This document shows positions 24,822-33,478 of a stretch of DNA of 64,000 bases, piece after piece (positions within the stretch are counted from its first letter, which is position 1; the number at the start of each line of letters is the position of its first letter). Below the pieces are notes generated by a model that searched no databases, was not told where the DNA came from, and saw only the letters and a program-made list of their open reading frames with translations. The translations under genes were made by a program, and so were the position numbers. Source of the DNA: Bryobacterales bacterium (lineage in GTDB: Bacteria; Acidobacteriota; Terriglobia; Bryobacterales; Bryobacteraceae); NCBI GenBank assembly GCA_016721425.1, contig JADKID010000007.1:1-64000 (forward strand). Direction: 5' to 3'.

Positions 24822-27227
24822 ATGCTCCAGCGCCAGGTCATCGCTCGCGGGTCCTTTCTCGCATTCCTTGCCGCCGCAACGCTCACCGCGGCTGTGCCCA
24901 CACCGAAGGAACACTTCGGTTTCAACCCGGGCGACGATTATAAACTCGCCAACTATACCGAGGTGGTTGGCTATTTCCAGAAGCTGGCCGCAGCGTCGGA
25001 CCGCATCAAGCTCGTGGAGTTTGGCAAGAGCTCGGAAGGCCGCCCAACCTACGTGGCCTTCATCAGTTCGGCTGGAAATCTGAAGAGGCTGGATCACTAC
25101 CGCGAGATCAATCGCAAGCTGGCGCTGGGCCAGGCCACGGCGGAAGAGGCGAAACAGCTATCGGCGGAGGGCAAAGCGATTGTGTGGATCGATTCCGGCC
25201 TGCACGCCACCGAGGTGGCGCCGGTGCAACAGGCGCCGCATCTCGCCTACAAAATGCTGACCGACGAGAGCGCGGAGGTACGCCGCATCCGTGACAACGT
25301 CATCCTCATGCAGGTGCCGGTGATCAATCCCGACGGGCTCGACATGGTGGCGTCGTGGTACCGGAAGAACGTGGGCACACCGCACGAACTGGCATCCCTG
25401 CCGTGGTTGTATCAGAAATACGCGGGCCACGACAACAATCGCGACTGGTTCATGTTCAACCTGCCGGAGAGTCGCAACGTGGCGCGCCTGCTTTTCACGG
25501 AGTGGTTTCCGCAGATCGTGTACAACCAGCATCAGGTAGCGCCGTTTCCGGCGCGCATCTTCATCCCGCCGTATGCCGAGCCGCTGAACCCGCACATACC
25601 GGCGCCGGTGATGGAGGGGATTAACGTCATTGGTTCAGCGATGAAGGAGCGGTTTGCGCGGGAGAACAAGCCGGGCGCCATTTCCTATGTCAGCTTCGAT
25701 GCGTGGTGGAACGGGGGGCTGCGGTCCGCGCCGGCGTTCCACAACATGCACGGGATCCTCACGGAAACGGCCCTGCATCAATACGCCACGCCCAAGGTGT
25801 ACAAGCCGTCGGAGATCCCGGAGCGGTTCTCCACCGGAATCCCCGCCAAGGAGCCCACCGTGTTCTATGAGCGGCCATGGCTCGGCGGCAAATGGGCATT
25901 GATGGACGCGGTGGAGTATATGCTGACGGCGGATTTCGCCATTCTCGATCTGGCGGCGTCGAGGCCGCAGCACTATCTGCTGAAGGCCTGGGAGATGGCT
26001 ACAGCCCAGCTGATGCAGGGCCGCAAGGGCGGACCGTTCGCCTATGTGGTGCCCGCCGCGCAAGGTGACGGCTATGCTGCCGCCGAAATGCTGCGCCGTC
26101 TTCAGATTGGCGGCATTGAGGTACGTCGCGCCACCGGGCCCTTTGCCGTGAACGGCAAGAAATTCGCGGCGAACGACTTTGTCCTGCTGGCTGCCCAACC
26201 TTTCCGCGGCTATCTCGTGGATTTGATGGAGCCCCAGAAGTATCCGGAGATCCGTTCCGGCACCACCGGGCCCACCAAGCGTCCCTATGACCTGGCGGGA
26301 TGGACCCTGCCCTACCAGATGGGCGTGCAGTTCGAGCGCGTCGATCAGCCAGTGGAAATCACGAGCGAGCCGCTACCCATGTTCGCGCCTGCGGCCGTTC
26401 CTGCGGCGTGGCGGCAGGGGGCCGGCAAGCCGAGCCCGCGAGTCGCCATTTATGAGCCGCACGTCGCCAACATCGATACAGGGTGGACCGCCTGGGTGCT
26501 GGACAATTTCCAGATTCAGCACACGCTGCTGCATAACGAAGAGATCCGCGCCGGCAACCTACGCAGCCGGTACGATGCGATCATTCTGGCGCAGCAATCG
26601 ATGAATTCCATTCTGCACGGTACGCGGCAGGGAGAGGCTGCGGGCCGCGGTGCCGCGCAGGGCCAGAGCGAGACCGCCAATCTGCAACGGCCCGAATACA
26701 CGGGCGGAATTGGTCTTGCCGGGGCACGGCAGTTGCAGGAGTTTGTGGAACAGGGTGGCACGCTGCTGGCCTTTGATTCCGCCACTGAATTGCCGCTGGC
26801 GCTGTTTCCCATCGGCGTGCGCGGCGTGCTGCGGAGCGGGGGCGGGGAAGGCGACGCTGGAGGCTGGTATTGCCCGGGTTCCATCCTGCGGATCACCACG
26901 GAGCCAGCCCACCCGGTGGCTGCCGGAATGCCCAAGGACGCCTATGCCACCACCACTGGCGGTCAGGCGTTCGAGATCACGATGCTCCCGGCGTTTAACC
27001 AGGGCGAGCGAGAGGTTCAGGCGGTAGCGTGGTATGCGAAGAAGGACCTGCTGGCTTCCGGTTGGTTAACTGGCGAGCGCCTGGTGGCCGGCAAGGCGGC
27101 CGTGGTGGATGCCCGTTTGGGTAAGGGCCATGTCGTTCTCTATGGCTTCCGGCCGCAGTTTCGGGGACAGAGCTTTGGGACATTCCGGCTGATGCTGAAT
27201 GCGCTCTACCGCAGCGCCATCAATTGA
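24822..27227 (+). CDS. Secreted M14-family zinc carboxypeptidase-like protein
   Basis: 801 residues from the ATG at 24822 (a TTG nine bases upstream is possible). After a signal peptide (GSFLAFLAAATLTAAVPT), the M14 zinc site HxxE appears as His128 and Glu131 in DSGLHATEVAP. A later NNRDWFMFNLPES and the third ligand in YNQHQVAPFPARIFIPP follow. The C-terminal 250 residues (TLLAFDSATELPLALFPIG, GHVVLYGFRPQFRGQ) resemble the glutamine-amidotransferase-like domain seen in large bacterial M14 proteins. Probably periplasmic peptide or amide hydrolysis; substrate unknown. Confidence 0.85.
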   Translation: MLQRQVIARGSFLAFLAAATLTAAVPTPKEHFGFNPGDDYKLANYTEVVGYFQKLAAASDRIKLVEFGKSSEGRPTYVAFISSAGNLKRLDHYREINRKLALGQATAEEAKQLSAEGKAIVWIDSGLHATEVAPVQQAPHLAYKMLTDESAEVRRIRDNVILMQVPVINPDGLDMVASWYRKNVGTPHELASLPWLYQKYAGHDNNRDWFMFNLPESRNVARLLFTEWFPQIVYNQHQVAPFPARIFIPPYAEPLNPHIPAPVMEGINVIGSAMKERFARENKPGAISYVSFDAWWNGGLRSAPAFHNMHGILTETALHQYATPKVYKPSEIPERFSTGIPAKEPTVFYERPWLGGKWALMDAVEYMLTADFAILDLAASRPQHYLLKAWEMATAQLMQGRKGGPFAYVVPAAQGDGYAAAEMLRRLQIGGIEVRRATGPFAVNGKKFAANDFVLLAAQPFRGYLVDLMEPQKYPEIRSGTTGPTKRPYDLAGWTLPYQMGVQFERVDQPVEITSEPLPMFAPAAVPAAWRQGAGKPSPRVAIYEPHVANIDTGWTAWVLDNFQIQHTLLHNEEIRAGNLRSRYDAIILAQQSMNSILHGTRQGEAAGRGAAQGQSETANLQRPEYTGGIGLAGARQLQEFVEQGGTLLAFDSATELPLALFPIGVRGVLRSGGGEGDAGGWYCPGSILRITTEPAHPVAAGMPKDAYATTTGGQAFEITMLPAFNQGEREVQAVAWYAKKDLLASGWLTGERLVAGKAAVVDARLGKGHVVLYGFRPQFRGQSFGTFRLMLNALYRSAIN

Positions 27228-27298
27228 GAATCAAGCGGGTACCCTAGTCGCATCAAAAGTACACTCAAGTGGATGGTATTCTATAGGGCAGAAACCTG

Positions 27299-27505
27299 AT
27301 GTTTCCCTGCCCGAAGTGTGCATCCCCGGCTACCAAGCCTTCCAGCGATAAGGACTGGCGGGATCATGCGTTTCGAATCGTGCTGATCCACGCGCTGCGA
27401 TGCCACCACTGCAACCATCGGTTCCGGGTCCTGGCTCTGCCGGGAGAATGGAAGCGAAAGCAGGCCGGTGTTCGGGACGCTGCGCGAAGAGCGGCCGCCG
27501 GTTAG
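27299..27505 (+). CDS. Small zinc-ribbon protein
   Basis: 68 residues with two CxxC knuckles, CPKC (Cys4/Cys7) and CHHC (Cys35/Cys38), separated by 27 residues, then a basic Ala/Arg tail. This spacing fits a zinc ribbon, suggesting nucleic-acid or protein binding. No named family recognised. The ATG follows a weak AGGGCAG site. Its last four bases overlap the end of mqnC convergently. The paired knuckles make it more than a random frame. Confidence 0.6.
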   Translation: MFPCPKCASPATKPSSDKDWRDHAFRIVLIHALRCHHCNHRFRVLALPGEWKRKQAGVRDAARRAAAG

Positions 27506-28536
27506 TTGAGAAAATAGGTCCGGTAGAGCGTATCGCGCTGTTTTGGTGTGAAGCCAGCGTCGCGGATGATGCGGCGCAGTTCTTCCTCGCTCGCTGAGTT
27601 CCTGGCGCCGGCGGCGCTCACGACATTCTCCTCGATCATGATGGAGCCTACATCGTTTCCGCCGAACTTCAACCCCACCTGGCAGGTCTTCAGGCCCTGC
27701 GTTACCCAGGAAGACTGGACGTTGAGGATGTTCTCCAGGTAGAGGCGGGAAACTGCCAGCGTCTTCAGGTACTCGACACCGGTGGCCTCTTCCTTGACGT
27801 AGCGGCCGAGCGACGTATTCTCCCGCTGGAAGGACCACGGGATGAACGCCGTAAAGCCGCCGGTCTCCTCCTGGATCTGGCGTACGATCTCCAGGTGCGC
27901 CACGCGCTGCTCCAGCGTCTCTCCGCAGCCAAACATCATGGTTGCCGTGGTGCGCATGCCCAGCTTATGCGCCGCCAGATGAACGTCGACCCACTCCTGG
28001 GAGGAGCACTTCAGGCGGCTGATTCGCTGGCGAACCTCGTCGTGTAGGATCTCCGCGCCACCGCCTGGGATGGAGTCCAGCCCGGAATCCCGTAACCGCG
28101 CGATGGTGTCGCTGAGGTTCAGGCCGCTCACCTCAGCGATGTTAGTGATTTCCGGGGCGGAGAAGCAGTGGAGCCAGACCTGGGGAAAGCGGAGTTTGAT
28201 GGCGGACAGGAGATTCTCGTACCACTCGATCTTGAGGTCGGGGTGGAGACCGCCCTGCATCAGGACGCCGGTGCCGCCGAGATCGACGGTCTCCTGGATC
28301 TTCTGAAAGATGGTCTCGTGATCCAGCACGTAGCCCTCGTTGTGGCCCATGGGCCGGTAGAAGGCGCAGAAGCTGCAATATTCGGTGCAGAAGTTGGTGT
28401 AGTTGATATTACGATCGATGATGTAGGTGACCACGCCTTCCGGGTGGAGTTTACGGCGGACGGCGTCAGCCGCCATGCCTATGCCGATCAGGTCATCGCT
28501 CTGCAAAAGGTCAACGGCTTCGAGCTGCGTCATCAC
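27502..28536 (-). CDS. mqnC: Cyclic dehypoxanthinyl futalosine synthase
   Basis: 344-residue radical-SAM enzyme of the futalosine menaquinone pathway, cyclising dehypoxanthinyl futalosine. The [4Fe-4S] motif is Cys50, Cys54 and Cys57 in NFCTEYCSFCAFYRP, the CxxxCxxC form with the FYR continuation typical of MqnC/MqnE. DSIPGGGAEIL, FIPWSFQRENT and GLKTCQVGLKFGGNDVGS are family blocks; the last favours MqnC over MqnE. It overlaps mqnA by 26 bases and is co-transcribed. Confidence 0.93.
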   Translation of the reverse strand: MMTQLEAVDLLQSDDLIGIGMAADAVRRKLHPEGVVTYIIDRNINYTNFCTEYCSFCAFYRPMGHNEGYVLDHETIFQKIQETVDLGGTGVLMQGGLHPDLKIEWYENLLSAIKLRFPQVWLHCFSAPEITNIAEVSGLNLSDTIARLRDSGLDSIPGGGAEILHDEVRQRISRLKCSSQEWVDVHLAAHKLGMRTTATMMFGCGETLEQRVAHLEIVRQIQEETGGFTAFIPWSFQRENTSLGRYVKEEATGVEYLKTLAVSRLYLENILNVQSSWVTQGLKTCQVGLKFGGNDVGSIMIEENVVSAAGARNSASEEELRRIIRDAGFTPKQRDTLYRTYFLN

Positions 28537-29395
28537 GGGCGCGATCCTCCAGGGCCGCGGCAGGCTCCAGGACTGCCGGTTCCAGTTCCGGCGTCGTGGC
28601 GTCCAACTCGCGAGCGTATTTCAGGTAGAGACGGATACCTGCCTCCTCCTCCTTGCCGAGCAAGAAAGAGATGTTGCGTGTCAGGTACTGGTGGACCACA
28701 TATTCGGGGAAGCCCCGCCGCTCTGCCTCTTCTTTGATGATAGCGTCCAGTTGGCCGAGTCCAAAATGACAGGAGCCACGCATGGCCTCGGCCAGTTCCG
28801 GGGTGATCTGTCCGGGGCGCCCAGCCCAGACGGCAAACACCATGGGAAGTCCGGTGAGATTCACCCATTCCTCGCCGAGGTCCAGGCAGAGGTTGTCGAT
28901 TTCGGTGGGATCGAGCGCCAGGGCGGCGTCTCCGATGAGGAGGGCGGCGTCAGCGGATTCGAGCATCTTGACCAAGTCCGGATCCATGCTGATCAGGCTG
29001 GGGCGGACGCCATACTTCTTATCCAGAATGATGCGCGCCAGTTGCACAGACGTGCGGGAACCCGAATCGGTGGCCAACGTGCAAATCTCGTCAAACGGGA
29101 CGCGCGAGACCAGCAGGATGGTGCGGACTGGGCCGCGGCAGGCGATGCCGATTCCTGAAACCCATTCCAGGCCGTGGCGGTCTGTCTCTATTACAGGAAC
29201 GATTCCGATATCGGCGTCGCCGTCGATGACGCGATCGGCGCAGATCGACGGAACGGCGAATGTGAGATCCAGCAGGCCAGTTTGCGGGCCATGTAGCGCA
29301 CCCCAGACCAGCGGGGCCGTGTTTAAGTAACTGACAGCGCAGACGCGGGGTTTGCGCGGAGAGATGGACTGAGTGGGCAAGTCTGAGTTTACCAT
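28511..29395 (-). CDS. mqnA: Chorismate dehydratase
   Basis: 294 residues from the ATG at 29395; a GTG at 29449 would add 18 unlikely residues. MqnA dehydrates chorismate to 3-[(1-carboxyvinyl)oxy]benzoate, the first step of futalosine-dependent menaquinone synthesis. Diagnostic blocks: CAVSYLNTAPLVWG at the N-terminus, GDADIGIVPVIE, TLATDSGSRTSVQLARIIL and LLIGDAALAL, all of the periplasmic-binding-protein-like MqnA/MqnD fold. The C-terminus has an unusual acidic Ala/Glu-rich tail. It lies upstream of and overlaps mqnC; other mqn genes are not in the window. Confidence 0.9.
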   Translation of the reverse strand: MVNSDLPTQSISPRKPRVCAVSYLNTAPLVWGALHGPQTGLLDLTFAVPSICADRVIDGDADIGIVPVIETDRHGLEWVSGIGIACRGPVRTILLVSRVPFDEICTLATDSGSRTSVQLARIILDKKYGVRPSLISMDPDLVKMLESADAALLIGDAALALDPTEIDNLCLDLGEEWVNLTGLPMVFAVWAGRPGQITPELAEAMRGSCHFGLGQLDAIIKEEAERRGFPEYVVHQYLTRNISFLLGKEEEAGIRLYLKYARELDATTPELEPAVLEPAAALEDRARDDAARSR

Positions 29396-29497
29396 CCTGC
29401 CGAGCCGGCTCACATCCTGGCCGGAACGGGCTGGAAATGGGGAAACCACCGTGTTATGGTGGACTCAGGTAGCCTGGCAGCAAGGCAGACTAAAACA

Positions 29498-32400
29498 ATG
29501 AAAAATAGATACTTTTACCTTTTGTGCGGCCTGCTTGCCGCATTCGGAGTGCAATCCTCGGCGCAGGTGATCAATCCTCTTCCGGCGCGCGTTTTCGGTC
29601 AGTACGAGTTACCCAGGGCTGTTGGTGGGATGGTTTCGCCGCCCTCTGTGGCGCCGAATCTGCTAGATGGCCGAAAACTGTCCTCTCCTCAATCAGTGGC
29701 TGTCGATTCGAGTTCCAGCCCTGCCGTCATTTATGTGGTCGATGCTGGTAACAACCGGGTGCTGGGGTGGAAGGACTACAACACCTATTCCAACGGTGCG
29801 CCGGCTGACATTGTGCTCGGCCAGAAGGACTTTCAGGGCAGCCAGGCTCGCACCGGAGCGGGCGGCCTGTATGCTCCGGCGTCGGTGGCTGTTGACAGCA
29901 AGGGTAATGTCTTCGTGGTGGATGCCGGAAACAACCGAGTTGTCCGGTATCCGACACCAGCGGCGCCGAGAGACGATGGCGCGCAGATCGTGGCGGACTT
30001 GGTGATCGGTCAGGCGGATTTGAACGCCAATACTGCCAATCTCGGTGTGCTCGGAACTGTTACCGAGGCCGGACTCCGCACCAACGCCAGCACCACCCAA
30101 GGCGTGCAGGCGGCTGGAATTGCGTTCGACGGTGCAGGGAATCTGTGGGTGGCCGATGCGGGCAATCACCGAATCCTCCGCTATCTGGCGGCTGACGTGA
30201 GCGGCCCATCGAACACCGGTCCCAATGGTGGCGCGGTATTGGCGAACTATGTGCTGGGACAGGCGGGGTTCACAACGGCCGTGGCGAATCCGGCCCGCCC
30301 CAAGGTGTCCACTGATAGGATTAATAAGCAGCAACTGCGATTTCCGAATTCGATCGCCTTCGATCGTTCCGGCAACCTGTTTGCCATCGATGATCTGGGC
30401 CGGGTGGTCGTCTACCAACCTCCGTTCGAGACGCCAGGGAAGCCGGCGAGCCGTATCCTGGGAATCTATAGTGGTGTGCCTGCCGGGCAACCGGAGCCTC
30501 CACCTGTCAACGACATTACCTTTAGGTACTACCAGAATTCGATCGAAACCTTACTGATAGGCGGTCCTCGCGGGCTTTTCACCGTTGGCAATTACCTATT
30601 TGTCGCAGACACAGGCAACAATCGCATCGTTCGGTATGAGCCTGTAGACTCCTGGGCGCCGGAGGGTCCCGGCACGTACTCGCCGCGAATGAGTGACCCG
30701 TACACGCTCTTTGGACAGGACGACTACAACCGAAATGAAGCGAACGGCGGTATTGCTTTGGAGCCCTCCGCCAAGTACCTGGATGGCCCGGTTGGCGGCG
30801 TTGTGCTGGGTGACCGCGTTTTCGTGATCGACAGCCGCAATCATCGTGTGTTGGTCCATTCCTACAACACGGATTGGAATTTCTTCTCGCCTGCAATGAG
30901 CGTCCTGGGCCAGATGGACTTCCCCTACAGGGCTGCCAATCTGATTTCAGGTCGCGAATTCGGAATTGGCGCCATCGCGTTAGACTATTCCAATCCCGAC
31001 GCCCAACGACTCTACATCGCCGACACCGCGAACCATCGAATCCTCGGGTTTGCTGATGCGCGCAAGGTTCAAACCGGCGACGCCGCTGATCTCGTGATCG
31101 GGCAGGTCGACCCCGGCAGCGGCCAAATGGACTTCAACCGGAGCACTCCCAACTCTCCGGGCGGCGATCCTCAGGCGACGAATGGCGGCGGGCTCGTGTC
31201 GCCCTACGCTGTCGCGGTCGATGCCGCTGGCAATCTCTGGGTCGCCGATACCTTCAACGGGCGCGTTCTTCGCTTCCCCAGGCCCTTCGACAATCCGAGC
31301 GGCCCGTTCGTAGCGGATCTGGTGATTGGCCAGCCCGACTTTACGACCCGCACGGACGGCGTCGCTACTCGCGACCGACTTTTCCGCCCTGTCAGCATCA
31401 CCTTCACCTACGACGGCCATCTCGTGGTCTCGGACGCCGGCCACCACCGTGTGCTCCTTTACCGCGATAGCCCATTTTCCAACGGTCAGGCCGCCGACGT
31501 GATTCTCGGCCAGCCCGACGGCACTTCTTCGGCCAGCGGATCAGGGCCGGCCCAGCTCAACTATCCAGCCAGTGTCGCAATCGACCCGGACGATCGATTG
31601 TATGTGGCCGATAGAAACAATGGACGGGTGTCCATTTTCAACCGCATCAACACGCAATCGGACGGCGCCGATGCGGCCCCCCTGCCCATCAGCGCAGGCA
31701 GAGGGCTGCCGGTAAACGTGACCGTTAGTTCGCGTACCGGGCAGATCTACGTTGCCGATTTCGCGCAGTACACTGACACCGTCCAGAAAGTGCCTGGCAG
31801 CCTGATTTGGCGCTTTGACCGGGATCAGGTGCTGTTCGGCGGCTCCACGCCGGATCCCACATTTCGGATCTGGACCTACTTCCCCAAAGGCCTTGTGTTA
31901 GATCCGAAAGACAACGTGCTCGTCGTGGATGGAGCCAATCGCATCACGATGCACTATCCAACGCTGACCGTCGTCAATGCGGTCAACGGATTTGCGAAAG
32001 TGGCGCCGGCCATGATCGGCCTGCTGCGCACGGGAGCGCAACTAAGCGCGACGGGTGGCTCGGCTTCCGGCCGGGAATTGCCGAAGCAACTCGCCGATCT
32101 GGAGGTCCTTGTCAATGGGGTGCCTGCCCCACTGATGAACGTCGATTCCGGCAGTGTGCGACTGATAGTTCCAAAAAACACGCCGAATACGGGTGACGTA
32201 CCAGTTCCTTTCCTGGTGCGAAGCGTGACCACCGGCGAGGTTCTGGCGTACGATCTGGTCACCATGACCCAGTTCTCACCTGCGGTTATAGTCCAGGGTG
32301 GCGCCACCTCCGGTCAGGCTAGGGCCTACAACGCGGACGGTAGTCTGAATACCACAAGCAACGCCATTTCCAGCGGTCAGCAAATGACAGTGTATTTGAC

Positions 32401-32701
32401 GGGTTACGGCGCTATTGACGGATTGCCCGACGATGGAATAGCTCCTGGAGTAGAGGTGCCGATCGTAGCGGACATGGCAGCAGCGCTCAGGATTGGGACG
32501 ACGGGGGTAGTCCTTTGTTCAGTTGTTTCCGCCTCGCTCGATCCTGACGAACCGGGTGTGTGGCGGTTGAAGGTGAAGGTGGGTCAGGTCTCGACATCTG
32601 GAACCTACGCATTCGCAGTGAGCTACAACGGCTTCGCCACTGACGTTGAAGTCTCCGGCAAAGCGCCAACCATCCAGACCCGGGTTACGGTGAAGCCCTA
32701 A
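29498..32701 (+). CDS. Secreted NHL-repeat protein with TIGR03437-type C-terminal domain
   Basis: 1067 residues from MKNRYFYLLCGLLAAFGVQSS, a clear signal peptide; the 14 upstream codons are not needed. Residues 50-820 hold about a dozen NHL blades (SVAVDSKGNVFVVDAGNNRV, AVAVDAAGNLWVADTFNGRV, SVAIDPDDRLYVADRNNGRV), probably two stacked propellers, interspersed with ADLVIGQ-type segments. The C-terminal 230 residues (FSPAVIVQGGATSGQARAY, MTVYLTGYGAID) fit the Solibacter-type TIGR03437 domain. Probably cell-surface or extracellular. The Cas6-like gene follows after three bases. Confidence 0.85.
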   Translation: MKNRYFYLLCGLLAAFGVQSSAQVINPLPARVFGQYELPRAVGGMVSPPSVAPNLLDGRKLSSPQSVAVDSSSSPAVIYVVDAGNNRVLGWKDYNTYSNGAPADIVLGQKDFQGSQARTGAGGLYAPASVAVDSKGNVFVVDAGNNRVVRYPTPAAPRDDGAQIVADLVIGQADLNANTANLGVLGTVTEAGLRTNASTTQGVQAAGIAFDGAGNLWVADAGNHRILRYLAADVSGPSNTGPNGGAVLANYVLGQAGFTTAVANPARPKVSTDRINKQQLRFPNSIAFDRSGNLFAIDDLGRVVVYQPPFETPGKPASRILGIYSGVPAGQPEPPPVNDITFRYYQNSIETLLIGGPRGLFTVGNYLFVADTGNNRIVRYEPVDSWAPEGPGTYSPRMSDPYTLFGQDDYNRNEANGGIALEPSAKYLDGPVGGVVLGDRVFVIDSRNHRVLVHSYNTDWNFFSPAMSVLGQMDFPYRAANLISGREFGIGAIALDYSNPDAQRLYIADTANHRILGFADARKVQTGDAADLVIGQVDPGSGQMDFNRSTPNSPGGDPQATNGGGLVSPYAVAVDAAGNLWVADTFNGRVLRFPRPFDNPSGPFVADLVIGQPDFTTRTDGVATRDRLFRPVSITFTYDGHLVVSDAGHHRVLLYRDSPFSNGQAADVILGQPDGTSSASGSGPAQLNYPASVAIDPDDRLYVADRNNGRVSIFNRINTQSDGADAAPLPISAGRGLPVNVTVSSRTGQIYVADFAQYTDTVQKVPGSLIWRFDRDQVLFGGSTPDPTFRIWTYFPKGLVLDPKDNVLVVDGANRITMHYPTLTVVNAVNGFAKVAPAMIGLLRTGAQLSATGGSASGRELPKQLADLEVLVNGVPAPLMNVDSGSVRLIVPKNTPNTGDVPVPFLVRSVTTGEVLAYDLVTMTQFSPAVIVQGGATSGQARAYNADGSLNTTSNAISSGQQMTVYLTGYGAIDGLPDDGIAPGVEVPIVADMAAALRIGTTGVVLCSVVSASLDPDEPGVWRLKVKVGQVSTSGTYAFAVSYNGFATDVEVSGKAPTIQTRVTVKP

Positions 32702-32704
32702 CCC

Positions 32705-33478
32705 ATGCAGCCAGGCCTGGACCTGGAGTTGCTGGCCTGCCGCCTGACCTTTCGGGCGCGCAGGCCGCTTCTGTTTCCCCCACCGGCATCCAACCGCTTC
32801 CGCGGCGCTATGGGCTTTGAACTGCCGGAGTCTCTCTTTCGTCCCACGTCCGGTGACGGCCCCAGCGGGCTGCAGGACAGACCGCGCCCCTTCACGCTGC
32901 GCGCCGAGCATCTCGACGGCACGCAAGTGCTTCAGGGCGACGTCTTCGAACTGGGGCTCAACCTGTTTCTACCCGATCCTGTGCCGTTCTACGAGGCTCT
33001 CTCTGCTCTGGAGTGGGCCGAGATGCTCAGCTTCGTGCCCGTGCCGTTGACTCTGCCTCTGGCCCAGCCGGCCCCTCCGCATAGCCGCATCCGCGTTCGT
33101 TTCGCCACCATGACGGAGTTGAAACCGCCCCAGCCGAGAGGCACTTTGCCGTCATTCGAGATCCTCATTTCGCGCCTGCGGGATCGCATCTCCGCGCTCA
33201 GGACTTTCTACGGCCCCGGCCCGCTGGACCTGGATTTTGCCGCGTTTGCCGAGCGGGCGTCCAGCGTGCGTACAACCGGCGGAGCGCTGGACTGGCACGA
33301 CGCGGAGCGCCCCAGCCTGCGCACCGGGCAGACTCACTTTCTCGGCGGCTTCACCGGCCACGTGGATTACGAGGGGGATCTGGCCGAGTTCATTCCCTGG
33401 TTGCAGGCGGGCCAACACACGGGTGTCGGCCGACAAACCGTGTGGGGCAAGGGCGTCCTGCTCACTGATCTGATCTGA
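32705..33478 (+). CDS. Orphan Cas6-like RAMP protein
   Basis: 257 residues. The C-terminal half has the Cas6 (PF10040-type) signature: GGFTGHVDYEGDLAEFIPWL, then AGQHTGVGRQTVWGKG, the glycine-rich loop of RAMP RNA-binding proteins. The N-terminus NRFRGAMGFEL matches the FRGAxG block of the same family. Cas6 cuts CRISPR precursor RNA at repeat stems. No other cas gene and no repeat array is visible in this window, and the gene sits three bases after an NHL protein gene. It may serve a CRISPR locus elsewhere or process another RNA. The last 17 bases overlap the convergent neighbour. Whether a catalytic His is present cannot be judged. Confidence 0.75.
   Translation: MQPGLDLELLACRLTFRARRPLLFPPPASNRFRGAMGFELPESLFRPTSGDGPSGLQDRPRPFTLRAEHLDGTQVLQGDVFELGLNLFLPDPVPFYEALSALEWAEMLSFVPVPLTLPLAQPAPPHSRIRVRFATMTELKPPQPRGTLPSFEILISRLRDRISALRTFYGPGPLDLDFAAFAERASSVRTTGGALDWHDAERPSLRTGQTHFLGGFTGHVDYEGDLAEFIPWLQAGQHTGVGRQTVWGKGVLLTDLI

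Noticed and set aside
29498..33478. CRISPR array beside the Cas6-like gene
   Set aside because: No regularly spaced direct repeats were seen around the gene; the flanks are coding sequence.
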